Assembly: GCF_000002235.5 (NCBI RefSeq)
Contig: NW_022145558.1
Location: 2,418,001 to 2,482,000, forward strand
DNA from: Strongylocentrotus purpuratus
Taxonomy: Eukaryota; Echinodermata; Echinoidea; Camarodonta; Strongylocentrotidae
DNA: 64,000 nucleotides
Direction: 5' to 3'
A model generated the notes under the pieces. The model was not told the DNA's origin. It did no database searches and saw only the letters and a list, made by a program, of their open reading frames with translations. Made by a program: the position numbers and the translations under genes. Below are positions 1 to 13,500 of the stretch, in pieces; positions within the stretch are counted from its first letter, which is position 1, and the number at the start of each line of letters is the position of its first letter.

Positions 1-345
1 CCTTGTTACATTTTAACAAAACATGAGAAGTAGTTTCTGTTTCTTTACATATATCACACTAGTCATTTTCCATTATACACCATCTGCATGAATTATGTTT
101 TGATGGAAATATATTATGCAATACTTTAAAATTAACTTGCTTTATCCTATTATTTCCTAATTGTTGAAATCTAAAATTGGATACTTTCTGCCAATTACAA
201 GATAAAGGTAAATTCAAGTAATACTCCCAGTAACGTGTACTATTTGGTTTTTGAAGTTTTTGTTTCAGGAGGGATAAATAATAATGTTTAGTCTTGAAAC
301 TAGATATATCAACAAAATCTTTTGTAGCTACTTCTTTCAAATTAT
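1..345 (-). mobile_element. Tx1/L1-like LINE fragment (C-terminal zinc-knuckle region)
   Basis: Minus-strand translation gives WEYYLNLPLSCNWQKVSNF, FKVLHNIFPSKHN, a stop, then CDICKETETTSHVLLKC. This is the zf-RVT-type CxxC...H...C ending found after the reverse transcriptase of L1/Tx1-like LINEs. It is cut by the window start. One in-frame TAG lies near position 59; the copy is dead. Confidence 0.7.
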
Positions 346-513
346 AATTGTTTTGTTTACTACTTAATTAATATTCTTTCAAACGTATAATTTATTTAAC
401 CAATAGCATGGGAACACTTTTTTTATTTTGCGTGTTCGAACTCAAATAATATTTGATAAATACCATCTTTACTGTTTAACAGAATCGAGCCTTTCCAACT
501 ACCATTTGTAATC

Positions 514-773
514 CCCGGCCCCCCCACTCAGGTTTCAAAATGACCGCATGCGTGTTGCCAAAATGTCCTTTTCGTAACAAAAGAAAAAGGTCGAGCCGTA
601 TTGACTTTACACACCGGACTTTTGCTGAAAAGGGGGGGATGCTGAAAAAGGCTCGTATACAAAAGAAAAAGGTCGAGCCGTATTGACTTTACACACCGGA
701 CTTTTGCTGAAAAGGGGGGGTCGGTTGGAACACGCATATGCGTACCCTAAATAACACTGAGTGGGGGGCCGGG
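514..773. mobile_element. hAT-like MITE, copy 1, 260 bp
   Basis: Inverted ends CCCGGCCCCCC-ACTC and GAGTGGGGGGCCGGG are flanked by the 8-bp direct repeat TTGTAATC (506-513 and 774-781). Eight-base target duplications point to the hAT superfamily. Inside, a block of about 60 bp holding GGTCGAGCCGTATTGAC occurs twice in tandem (about 579-640 and 658-720). No coding capacity. Same family as 7,759-10,883 and 41,304-41,695. Confidence 0.8.
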
Positions 774-1407
774 TTGTAATCACGTGCTTTACTTTACGAA
801 TTCGTTTATTTAGTCGATTGTCAATATGATTCATTTACTTCTTTGGATTGTACTCAAGGCCAAACATCACAGGAAGACACTACTCAAGGGATCTCATCTA
901 CTCTATCTCCGGTATATACAACTATCAGCTCTTTAGGTAAGCGTTGAACGAAAGATTACTTGTAAATAGCTTGTAAAATGTCAGGGCTATTTGCATAAAA
1001 CCAAAATTATAGTACCCCACTAAAATCCCTACGTACAAACTATGGAGTAGGCAACTCACCACAGTTTAAGTTTGGAACTAGACATTGTGTGCTCTCTAAT
1101 AGAGAAAGCGCGGTTTAAGTAAGTACATGGTTTAAAAGTTGATTTTACATAGCACTAGCAGTCTTTTATGTCGAGATGCCATCTATTATGTTGCCAACAA
1201 TTGCTATTCATAAAGCTTTACTCAGAACCTAGCAAGCTGGTACCACACAAGGGAGATGCCAACTACAGAATGTAATTATGTGCGCCTTGGTACAACATAC
1301 CTTCGTAGAAAGGGACGAATGGCGAGTCAACATTCGATCAGGCTAACTCCCATCATACGTTGTCGAAAAGGTTCACATGACGGTTCCAATACAATCAGCT
1401 TTGATGA

Positions 1408-1409
1408 TG

Positions 1410-1455
<46 letters not shown>

Positions 1456-1462
1456 TAATAAT
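1408..1462. repeat. (AAT)n microsatellite
   Basis: An interrupted run of AAT/GAT triplets. It creates short poly-Asn or poly-Leu reading frames on both strands that are not genes. Confidence 0.95.
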
Positions 1463-1939
1463 CTTTTAGTCCAATGAAATGAAAATTCTTTTTGCCCAAT
1501 TGATCGTGAGCCCGGCAGCCGCTGAGCAGCGCCAGATCGACGTTGCTCTATCCCTTTTTGTTGAACGCCAAACAAAGTAGCAGCAACTACCATCTTTTAA
1601 AGTACGTTGACGAGAGCATTAGTGCGTTTGTTAAACACATATGATTGTATTTAGTGCCATCGTGCGCAAAAATACCATTTTTATTATGTAACCAAATCTA
1701 ATGTAGTCGTCTTTGTGAACTGCCTTGATGCAAATTATTTCATTCATCTGTTACGAATTATTGTATTTCAATAGGCAGAATGCGAACCGCATACATTATT
1801 TGTTGCTGTGTAGGATAAATGTTATGGCTTATCATACCTAATAACACGTAATAAATGCATATTGCATTCTGACTATTAAATACAATTATCCATTACTGGT
1901 GAATAAAATATTTGTATTGAGACACTTCATAGAGACGCA

Positions 1940-2310
1940 AATGTATGTATTACATTTGATTTCATTACAAGAATGGTATATTACTCGTTACTTCAATCAT
2001 GAATACGATTGCAAAGTGGGGGAGCAAACCTTTGCTCATGCTTGGCCTTCATTATGGAATACTCTCCCTCAATGGATTACAAATAGCAGTTCTGGTGAAG
2101 TGTTAAAAAACAATCTTAAGAAATAATTGCTTAATTTAGCTTATAATTATTTTTTGTAATACCATTACCTTCCATGTCTGTACCTTTCCTAATGCACTTT
2201 TGTATATATTTATCATGTATTTCATCTTTGCACAAGCTGCGCCTTGAGCATTTGACTGTCAAGTGGATTTGGCGCAATACAAATCTTATGTATTATCATT
2301 ATTTGCAATT
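1940..2310 (+). mobile_element. L2-like LINE 3' fragment
   Basis: The frame ending at 2,126 reads GEQTFAHAWPSLWNTLPQWI, the C-terminal box seen as GDRAFACGGPKLWNALPVSL in the fuller L2 copy at 10.3 kb. The 3' part has the L2-style tail GACTGTCAAGTGGATTTGG then GCGCAATACAAAT and an ATT-rich end. Heavily 5'-truncated. Confidence 0.7.
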
Positions 2311-3015
2311 TATTATTTTTGTAAGCCCTAGTGATAGCTAAATTCATACCAATGTGCATACGTTTACATAATCAACTATGAAGACTATGAAGTTTGATTT
2401 TGTGAGTTCTGTGGATAACGATATAACTATCTACATTTTTAAGAGTTAACATTTGAATGCAAATGTAATACCACTAGACTACATAACATTTGCATAATAT
2501 ACAAATAATACACAGCAGTGCCCTAACACAGTTACCTTTGGAACAGTATAACACGTACCGAATGTAGGTAATTTTACTAATGCCCGAACAAAATACTGTG
2601 TTTTATTTGTTTTATGAGATTATATTTTATTTGTTTTATAAAATTATGTTGTATAACATGATTTTACTAATGACCGGTCATTAGAATTGGATAATGACCG
2701 GTCATTATCCAAATTACGCGTAAGGCAAAATAAATGCCTGGTCACGTGTACGCTTTCAACCAATCATTTGAGTAGGATCCACGTCATCATCTTAAAGCTC
2801 GGGTTTTGAAAGTACCTGTAGAAAGTCTAATGCTTTTGTCCACTGTGTCCCTAAAACTAAAAAGATATGGATTTAAGGAACCTCACTTTAATCAAGTTTT
2901 GATATATGTTTTGTCCTAGGCCCTACATGCTTTATCGGGATATATGTTTGTCATGTAATCTATTGTACCACTGTCGATGTGGCTTATGAAATAAAAACTG
3001 GCTTTCTTTCATATA
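2310..3015. other. Non-coding stretch with a 26-bp palindrome
   Basis: No exon or element is recognised. At 2,687-2,712 is a perfect 26-bp palindrome centred on TGACCGGTCA, and a second TGACCGGTCA lies about 25 bp upstream. Function unknown. Confidence 0.6.
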
Positions 3016-3589
3016 CAGTGCGTCCCAGAAAAAACGAAACAGAGAATTATCGATGTTTTATCATAACTAATCACAATTATAATTAATAAATGACACATAT
3101 TCGTAAAGCTTAAATGCTCCTTTTTCATTTGATGCAACTCATATGATGCATATATAAGTCATTAAAAACAATTTGAAGAGAGGGTACCAAAAAGTCATTT
3201 GGCGGGCGGTATCTGAATTTCAAAGAGAAAATCACATTTCTAGAAAGTTTATATTCTGCCCTTTCATATGACACCTCAATCAGGAAAGACGAGCCAGGAA
3301 TAAAACAGTTCTGTTTGTTTAAAGTGATGCTTGCATTTGAATAATTCGACTAAACGAATTCGTTTTCACTGTCTGCCTGCCGTAGCAAGAAGCATAGTTG
3401 ACAAAAGACTGAACTCCGTTTCGTTGACGATCAGCCATGCACAAAAAAGACGAAAGACTTTTGTCAACTCTGTTTGTTGCAACGGCAGGCAGCCAGTGAA
3501 AATGAATGCGCTTAATCAATTTTAAGGGAAATGCAAGCATCACTTTAGACATCGATCATTCTCGGTTTTGTTTTTTCTGGGACGCACTG
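3016..3589. mobile_element. mariner/Tc1-type MITE, 574 bp
   Basis: TIRs of about 40 bp begin CAGTGCGTCCCAGAAAAAAC on both strands, with a few mismatches, and are flanked by TA on each side, the Tc1/mariner target. No transposase. A second inverted pair (AAAGTGATGCTTGCATTT at 3,321 and its complement ending at 3,546) folds the right half into a hairpin and produces mirror-image short frames. A partial copy sits at 33,835-33,921. Confidence 0.88.
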
Positions 3590-4315
3590 TATAATGATTT
3601 CAAAATGGAGAACAGCAGTAGTATGAACCTTGATTTAGCTACGCAACCATCATACTCTCATTTCCTTTCGCATGATACATACGGGTTCCTTATTGTAACC
3701 CACACGTAACTCTAGGTCAATTATATTATTGATAATCATCGCATCATCGGAGAATGGTTATTTACCATAGGAACGGCATCTTGAATTATATTTGAAACGA
3801 TATACACCGAAACGCATAGTTGAACATGGACATTTCAGCTGTTCAGCTGCAATAACTGAGAGTCATCACGAGATTAGTCATCAGGACTAATGATAGTTGC
3901 ATTATTCCCACTTTAGTTCAGAGGTAACCATGCACATGTCTGATTACATAAGGCATTCTTCTTTCTTCTTTCTTGATTGGATTTGTTTTTGCAATCAGTC
4001 ACAGTTGACTATTTTTGCCACACACTATTTTATGAATTATTTATATATATACATATGTACAATAACATGTCAAAAATGGCTATTTAAAGTAATTTTTCTT
4101 TTCCATCCTTTTGCTTTTTGCTTATTTTTTAGGAGAAAATTATATAATGTAATAAATTTGAAATCATCTCTTGAATCATCTCTCGTTAGCCTGTGCTCCA
4201 TGATAGCCTCTAGTTTTAGTGCTCCCATGTACAACGGAAACCGAATAATTGTCTCCTATAGTGATAATACTCTACATCAATTCTTTTTTAATTGTGCTTG
4301 ATTTTCTTTTCACAG
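3590..4315. other. Upstream flank or intron of GPCR paralog A
   Basis: AT-rich, with no exon found. A 134-codon open frame at 3,897-4,301 has no recognisable domain and lies in intron-like DNA up to the TTTTCACAG acceptor of the first GPCR exon. Confidence 0.55.
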
Positions 4316-4431
4316 TTACAACTCACTCACCAATCGAAGAAGAAGTTAATAAGATAGTGAATGTAAGTCATCCTTAAACATTAATAACTCTTTCATATCA
4401 ATTGCTTTTCCTTTTGCTCTCACCTATAATG

Positions 4432-4464
<33 letters not shown>

Positions 4465-4505
4465 TATCTCTCCTTCTCTGTCTCTGTCTGTCTGTCTGTC
4501 TCTCT

Positions 4506-4540
<35 letters not shown>

Positions 4541-7500
4541 TAATAGATATATCACTCTCAATAATATGATTTCAGTGTATGAAGCATAATGAATCCGGAA
4601 TGGCAGGAAACCTAGTAAAGACTCTCCTCGATTTCCCATCCCCTCCTGTGTTATACATTGATAGAAGAATATTTCGGAAAATGTACGATATCTTAATATA
4701 AGACCATCAAAGCAAATACATGTGCTAAGTCATCCTGATAATAATCCCGAATACACGTGAAATTTTCTTAAAGATAAAGGTGAGTTCTGGGAGGGGGGGG
4801 GGGGGTGATTCACTAACTGGGAACAATATCGTTCATGAGAGCAATGTTTGGGATTTATTTCAATCCCAGCTTAAAAGCGATTCTACCTGACTGTTCACTA
4901 AATCGCTTTTAGGCTGGGATCAATCCCAGCGTGAATAATCATGCACGCATATGAATATTCATGTACGCGATCAATCCACCCAATCAACAGACTCAAATGT
5001 TGGTCACTTGGCATCAATCAATCGAGCGACCGATCGACATTAAGATAATCGTCGCTTAATTTGTCAATGACGTTCATTTCTATGTTGATTTTTTTCCAAT
5101 ATTACAAGAAAATTGATTGAAATTTCGCACAAGACAGAAAGAAATTCATTCATGACTTTTTCATGTAGATTTATAGCAGTGTGAGGATGAATATGATTTT
5201 CTGTGGGTATAGTTTGTCTTTCTTTACTCTTGTTTCAAGTTAAATGCAGGATTTAACGTTATATGTAGCCGGCTCTAGTGTGGGTTGGGCCAAGGCTGTA
5301 GGGATGATCATCGTACAGTCTTGATGTAAAATCCAAGTCTAAGGTGTTTTGCATGTTGTTGGCACTAATTAAATTAGGCCTATCCTATCATAGAGTAAAT
5401 CAAATCAGTCAAATCAATCTATCTTCCTTGTGTTTGCTCTAATTTAGCTTCAGTTTGACAGTTCTGTCTTGGCCAGAAAGTGTCCTAGTAATGATTACAC
5501 ACAAAAGGCAATGCTAAGAGCAATCCGGATCACTCTCAGCCTTTAGCGATTTCACTGCTAGCATTAATCCCAAATGCCTTAGTGAATCAGTTCCTAAAAG
5601 CGATATCGCTCTCAGGAGCCTAAGAGCGATTTTAATCTCATTTCGGATCGATTTTAGCTGTTAGTGAATCACCCCAGGTCCTGCGATTGCATTGTGAAAG
5701 AAAGGGTGATGAATGGATCAGAAAAAGTTGATCATGTATCATGTAAGTATTGGTGTATACTGCATGGTTCTGGAGTCATCAAAATCATAATGAATTTGGC
5801 CCAGTCTTTATAAAGTAACAAGCACTGTACACAGAGAGATATGTATGGGACTACACAAATGATGTCGGGGCTAGTACTCCTTGATTTCCTTATCTTTCTA
5901 TGCTTATTACTCAGCCAGTATACATTTTCTACCAAAATTGTTTGGCAAATGACCTTTATTTGTTATTTTGTAGTTTTGTAGTTTCATTTACTTTTTTCTT
6001 TCAATTTTGAATATATGTATATATTTGTACAGCTTTGATACGCAATTAAAGTTTTGAGGGTTAGTTGTGTTTCATTTTCTTTTTCAATAATTGCTTATTT
6101 AGACAAATATCACGATGGCCAATATAGAAGTTATATCTGATGAATTAGTGAATGTAACAGAGAAATCGACGACATTTGATGAGGAGCTCCTGGAATCGGT
6201 CACCGACAAATTGAGAAGCATCGTTGGATTTGCATCGGAGCAGAACTTAACAGAAGATGTCATTTTACAAGTAAGATTTCAAACTTTTAGTGATGCTATG
6301 CTCCTCAAGTACATATCGCATTGAGTACAATTATTTATTGTATGGATTTATCATTTAACACGTCATCTCAGAACCAAGCCTTTGTAAATAGAGGGAGCTA
6401 TTCTTAATTGGAGGATGAGCTCACTGTAATTCCTCAAGGGACAAAATTGGGGCCTTATGGTTCTAGTTATAATCAATGAGGCTCGCATGTAGATAGTGGT
6501 GTGCATCTGTAGATTTCCCAAATGGAATGGCAAAATAAAAGTGAAAATGAAGGGAGAGATAAAGGAGAAGAAAGAAGGACGTGAGATAGGAGATAAATTG
6601 TTTGAAAATGCCCTTCAAAAATTATCTTATCATACAATTTAGCGACATTGGGACAATATGATTAGTCTTTTAAAAATAATTATTTGATCGAGGCAAAACG
6701 TATGAAACAATGGGATTCACAAGCGACTAGGGGGCATTTTTATTACCATTATCATTATCTCTATCATTATTGCCTTAATTTTTTTTATTTTGAGAGCGTA
6801 CAAACAAAGATCATGAAACTTCCATCATTTCTCAACTTAGTTTGTTTTAAAAAAAAGATTATAACATGATAGACAACCAAGAATTTCAAAATTTGTCACG
6901 GAACGGCCATTTACGACTCATTAATATTATCGACATTAATATGAATAGAGGATCAAGGGAACCTATACGCTAGTAAGCAGTTTTGGGATGTAAATTACCT
7001 TGTTCATTTTATTTTTTAAATCTCAGAGTGCCATATAATTATGATGGAAATGCTCTTCCAATAGGCCTATTTATGCCTACTTTACTGATCCTTTTCCAAC
7101 ATTAATTACTAAAAGAAGAAGAATACTGATTGATTGTGATGTTTACCTTCTTAAAAGAATGGGAAAGATGACGAGATTATAGCTGCTGTAGCAGGAATAT
7201 TTACGAGCATTAATCACTAAGATTTAGTTTCTCTGTACAGGTCTACAGATAGAGTTGAGTTCTAGTCATGCGATTGCATTGTGAAAGAAACGTTGTGGAA
7301 TTGATAAGAAAAGGTTGATCATCTAGCATATAAGTATTGGTGTGTACTGCAAGGTCCTGGAATCATCAAATTGTACGAAATTTAGCCAAGTATGTGTAAA
7401 GTTACAAGCACTGTACACACAGAACGATGTATATGGGACTACACGAACATGTGGCATAAGAATCCGTCCCGAATTTCATGATGTTACATGCCATATTTAG

Positions 7501-10500
7501 AATATTAAGGCATTTGAAGAGCCATGCTTTTTAGGGAACATTTTTAATCTGATGTTATTCCACACTTGCATAATACCAATGATAGCGCTCACAAATTATT
7601 TTTCATCTCTTCCCAGAACTCAGCCTTCTCTTTATTACTCACCATCAAATCAAGTCGTGATTTTACTTTATGATAACCTACTGTACGACGCGCATTAATT
7701 AAACGATTTTCGAAAATTATTTGGGGCGATCCGATCTGCGTCCTTCATGCATTGTACACCTGCCCCCCCCCCCCCCCACTCAGTGTTATTTAGGGTACGC
7801 ATATGCATGTTCCCTCCTTTTGAACACACCCTCTAAGTCCAGTGTGTAAAACGGGATTTTGTGTATACTACGAGCCGGACTTTGGTGCGTGAAAAGTACT
7901 CCTTTAATACCGGACATTTTGGTAAAGGCCCGGTCCCACTGCACTTACGGATGCAAAGAGGATGTAAAACGTAAAAAAATCTTGCCATCCGTTGGAAAAC
8001 GCTATGCATCCGTTGTGTACTCATTGCATACGTGTTTCATACGCTCTATCCATCGAGCATCCGTCCACTGTGATTTCATCCGCGCAAAAAGTTTTAAGCT
8101 GCACAAAACTTTTAGAACGGATGAACTTCCGCCGTGTACGATGTAAATCCGCGACAAATACGAGCAACAAACGTTCTATGTCCGTTATCATCCGTTAAAC
8201 GTCCGCTGTATCCTCTATGCATCCTCTGGGCATCCTCGCAACTTACATCCGCTGCAGCTGAAAACGGAAAGAGGGAGAAAAGATGAGGTACATGGAACGT
8301 CTATACAGACATTACGTCGTGCTTTGAGAGAGCAACTAATATTGCATATATTGATGTGGATGAAAAGGTTGAATTCTATAATGCAACACTGTCCACAACT
8401 CTTGATAAGCATGCCCCAGTATCACAGCGGAGTATTCAACTACGACCACATGCACCATGGTATGACGAGTCACTAAGAAAGCTCAAACGTAATATCCGGG
8501 CGAAAGAGAGGAGATGGAGGAGCAGTGTAACAACAATAAATAAGCAGCTGCTCAAAAATGCTTCATCAGACTATCATTCTGCCCTAAAGGAAGCAAAGAG
8601 AAACTATCATCGTGACAAAATGTCAGGCTGTGACCACAAGGAATTGTTCCGAACCATCCAAAGGTTGACCGTGGAGAGCCCTTCACAGACCTTACCACTT
8701 CATACTTCACCAGCAGAACTGTCTAAAAGATTTTCACAGTTCTTTGAAAGTAAGATCGTCAATCTAAGAACGCGGAACTACGAACAGGTAGACAATCAAG
8801 AACCTGGATCTTCTGGGGCTTCTTCATGTTTGGTAGCTGGAAGCAAACCGCTTTGTTCATTTGAGAAGTTTGGCAAGGCTTCCCATGCTGATGTGCTCAA
8901 GATCATCAAATCAAATAAGATCAAGGCATGTTCACTTGACCCTGTTCCAGCATGTGTTTTCAAAAAGTGCTTGGATATCCTTCTTCCTGCTTTAACGGAC
9001 ATGACAAACCAGTCACTTCAGACTGGAACCTTTCCATCATCACTGAAATCTGCACTCATCATCCCAACGCTGAAGAGTCCTTCTGCAGACCCAGAGACTC
9101 TTAAAAACTACCGTCCGATTTCAAATTTACCTTTCCCTGGGAAAGTCATCGAACGTATCGTAAGTCAGCAGCTGATGACGTATCTGAATTCGAACTCTCT
9201 ACTACCATCTAGACAATCTGCATACAGGCAGCACCACAGCGTAGAGACTGCTCTCATAAGAGTTCAGAATGACCTCTTGCAGTCATTGGATACTGGGAAT
9301 GAGGCAGTCCTTCTTTTATTGGATTTAACCTCGGCATTCAACACTGTGGATCATTCCATCCTTCTTACCAGGCTCCGAGACAAATTCGGTGTTACCGGGG
9401 TGGCATTGGACTGGTTTGCATCCTATCTTTCGAGAAGACAACAGAGTGTGTTAGTCAAGGATGTGAAGTCTAATCCCAGAACGCTGCTATGGGGCGTCCC
9501 GCAAGGATCGGTGATCGGTCCGCTCCTGTTCATATGCTATACCGCTCCTGTGGAAGAAATCATCCTTAGCCATGGATTTTCAACAATGATGTACGCGGAT
9601 GACACACAATTGTATGTCACAATGAAACCCCAGGCAAGGGACCAAATGGTCTCAAAACTCGAACTCTGTCTACTGGACATTCGTTGCTGGATGAGTGAAA
9701 ATCAACTTACACTTAATGATAGTAAGATGGAGGTATTGCATGTGTCGTCACGTTTTAGGCAACGTCAAGAACTGGGCGCTATTACATCTGGTGGCAGTCA
9801 AGTTGGACCATCCCCATCTCTTCGTGATCTTGGTGTAATCCTTGACTGTCACTTGACTATGCAGCAACATGTCAACAATACTTGCAAGAAAGCATCTTTG
9901 GCCCTCAGAAGAATAGGTCGTGTCCGTCATTATCTCAATAGCAGGACAACTGAGATATTGGTCCACGCCTTTATAACATCACTGCTTGACAGCTGCAACT
10001 GCCTTCTCCTGGGAGCTCCAGAGAGAGAACTAGGTAAGCTACAGAGGATTCAGAACTCTGCAGCTCGCTTAGTGTCGAAAGTGAAGAGGTCTCAACACAT
10101 AACACCTATCTTGAGAGATCTTCACTGGTTGCCAGTTCAGTTACGGATCCGCTACAAGGTGATTCTGATCGTCTTCAAAGCTCTCCATGGCATGTGTCCA
10201 GAGTACATCTCAGATTTACTCACACCGTACATCCCACCAAGGCGTTTGCGGTCATCTTCTCAACACCTTCTCACCCTCAATCATGGAGCCACAAAAACAT
10301 ATGGTGACAGGGCATTCGCATGTGGTGGACCAAAACTTTGGAACGCTCTTCCAGTGTCGCTACGCTCCATGACTGATGTTGAACTTTTTAAAAGAGCGCT
10401 GAAAACTCACCTCTTTGATGAATGCTTCGAGTAATTATTATGTAATTATTATGTAAACGTACATTGTACATTGTAAAGCGCTTTGAGAGGGCCTTCGGTC

Positions 10501-13500
10501 CTGAAATGCGCTATAAAAGAACGAACTATTATTATTATTATTATACATTGTTAGTAGCACGGAAATAAAAAGGATGTAAGCGTATGCATCTCGTATATAA
10601 AGTATTCAAAGCTGTCATCCACTTCCATCCGCTTTCACCCGCTAGGCTTCCGATGAACATCCTTTTAACATCCCCGCTTTATACTACCCACGTCCGTTTT
10701 TTTTCGTTCGCAAATTGTTCGCAAATTTTGTCCATTTCTGGAGCGGATGAAAACGGATGGAACCACCCCGAAAATTTTGCTCGTCCGCTGTGTCCGTTAT
10801 GCATACGTTTTGTGTCCATCGGCCAGTGGGACCGGGCCATAACACGCATGGTATCCCTCCGATCACGGAGTGGGGGGGGGGGGAGTGTACAGCAGAGAAG
10901 ATAACCAAATGGTGATAGGATTAAGAGATAGCTAGAAGACCTACGGGAAAAATATTTCAATACGAAATGCACAATTTTTCCACAGGGCAAAGGGTATATC
11001 TTATAATCAAACTCTTATAATTATGAAGAAATAATTGTCGTGTAATCCCCTCCCCGTATGGTCAATCTGACCCCTCAAATTGTAGCAATCTAGTACAGCG
11101 TTCTCATCCGGGGTGCCGCGAGAACATTTTAGTTATAATATAACTAATTTTGGTATAACGGAATATCAGAAACTTCAAGGTGCTCAAAAATATATCACTT
11201 TGGGTATTTTTATGAGAAAATGATGAGTAAATTATAATTTTGCTTGCGCGCAGAATTTAAAAAATCTGATAGTTTTAGGCAGCATGGTCTATGAATATCT
11301 CCATTATGATGATATGACGATATTCGGGTATTCGCTGCCGGAATATCGTCATGGCTCGAGCAGCATGGCGCCGGAACATAACCTTATTAATATTTATTTT
11401 TTAAATATCACAATGAAAATTATAACACAACAAAGTGTCCTTTTCCCCCTTGTTCGCTTCAATTCTCGTAAAATTTATAAATCAGGGTGATCCATGGCAA
11501 CGAGATGAACGTATATATAATTTAATATTGTCTGTAGTGTATATTGATGACTAATAACATTTTTACAATAATGAAAGTTCCATTTTGTTCTTGCTCCCTT
11601 GCAGTATTTGAGATCCGGATAGTTTATTTCACGGCCCTAACGCGAAAATGCGAGCGTGCGTTTATGTATAATTATATTGGGTGGAAAACAAATCATCTTT
11701 GATGAATTTGGGATTAGGGTGATGCGAAACTTGTTATGTCATCAATGGGTGCGTGCCCCAAAAAAGATTGAGAAACGCTGATGTAGAATACTTAAGACTG
11801 TTTTTTTCCTCAAAATTAAATATGTTCGACATTTAGAATAGAAAAAATAATCACAATTATTAAATGACCCTTGTAACGTAAGAGAAATAAGTGAAGGGAA
11901 AACGACAAAACAGGCATTAGAGTGTATTTATGTTATGGAACGTCGTGTGCATAGCTCATTTGGTCCCGTTAGTGACGTCACAAATCTAAGGAGTGATCGG
12001 AGCGCTCTTCAAGAGACAAGTGCAAAAATGGGGCGGTATTTTAGTTTTATAATGATTAATAATCATTACTTTGAATGTTTCCAAGGCGGTACTTTATAAA
12101 ATTGTTAGTTGTCACTTTCTCGTATACCATGATGCAAATAACATCAATATTCAAAATCAATTAGCCTGTCCTTTAATTATTGCAAGTGGATTGGGAATGA
12201 ATTAAATCCATGCCTATACCACGCCATGTACCCCCCCCCCCTTCCCGGCTGCTATCGACTCAAGCATTCTTGCTTATGATAGTTGGCCTCTGCATTTATC
12301 TTGATTACTTTTTTTTTTTTTACTTACCTCGATACTTTTAAGCTTTCAATTATGCATTTTCTATTTGTGTGTATTTAAGTTGTCATTCTTTATGTAAATC
12401 AATTGTATTATAAACTATTATTGTTATTCGAATGTTTTATATTTGATTTATCAATAAATGCAGAAAAATCTGCTATAAAAAAAAATATATCATGCACAAA
12501 TCAATTTCTAATAGGTCTCCGAGAGCGTGATAGGAGCGGTGGATAATATCTTGAACATCCCAGAGAGTACCTTCGAGACAACGAGCTCCAAGCAGGTCTC
12601 AAACGAAATACTGACTACAATCTCCATATTGACTGAAGTCATTCAAAAGACATCCACTAACAACTTCACCTACAGGTATGAGGATAATTGACCGGACGCG
12701 ATGGATTCCCTTCCCTTGTCTCAGTATTGAGTGATCTCGAGTTTTTAGAAATCAGAGTCAAATCCATTTAAAATTCCATATGATTTATTTTAAAGGTTGA
12801 ATTTTACAAACCGCGATCATACACACTAAGAAATAAAGGTACAAATTTGCGCCATTAGAGGTGCAGACCTCTGCTACTAAAACAGCACCATATAGGGCGG
12901 GGTGTAGTTTTGCACCCTAGAGGGAGCAGGGGTGGATCCAACCGGCGGCAGGGGAGGGGGCCCAATTCGTGAGAAAATATTTAGCGGCGATACAGCCGGC
13001 CGATAATTCGTTCAGTGGGGCGGGGGGGGGGGGGGTGGGGCTGAGCACTAATTCTTTTTTTGTTGCTCCCGAAAATTTGAAAATCGCGCCGGCCGATAAT
13101 TCGCTCAGTGGGGGAAAGGGGAGTGAGCACTAATTTGTTTTGGGGGAGCTCGAAAATTTGAAAAATCGCACCTCCCCCCTCCCCTTGAGCGCCAGGGGAG
13201 GGAGCCCATCTCCAAAATAAAGGTAAAATTAACTTGTTTTTACACGTTTTTTTCCCAAGGGAAGGGGCCCGGGCCCGCGGCCTCACCCTAGATCCGCCAC
13301 TGAAAGGGAGCATATACGTGCACTCTTAGGGGTGTAGACATTTACTACAATAGCAGCACCCCTTAGGGTGTAATTCTTACACTACTTTGGGTGCAGAATT
13401 GCAACGTTTGCGTTGCTGCTATTGTAACAGAAATCTGCACCCGTTTTTTTTTTTTTTTTTTTCATCCTCGTAGTTGCAGTTTAAATGCAGCTGAATTTTT

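Larger units (their letters stand above)
7759..10883. mobile_element. hAT-like MITE, copy 2, split by nested insertions
   Basis: The left end CCTGCCC...ACTCAGTGTTATTTAGGG and the right end GATCACGGAGTGGGG are flanked by ATTGTACA and AGTGTACA (7 of 8 match). The inner sequence (GGACATTTTGGTAA at left, TAACACGCATG at right) is contiguous in the 41.3-kb copy, so the 2.9 kb between is an insertion. Confidence 0.78.

Noticed and set aside
1327-1593. Leu-rich 88-codon minus frame
   Set aside because: Poly-Leu comes from the AAT microsatellite.
3897-4301. 134-codon open frame
   Set aside because: Low-complexity F/Y/S-rich intron sequence ending just before the splice acceptor; no domain.
4576-4701. 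Open stretch after ATTTCAG (CMKHNESGMAGNLVKTLL...) as an extra GPCR exon
   Set aside because: It has no counterpart in paralog B, where exon 1 splices straight to the GAIN exon. It runs into a stop with no donor in frame.
8356-10434. 692-codon RT frame as a host gene
   Set aside because: L2 3' tail, truncated 5' end and nesting inside MITEs show it is a LINE insertion.
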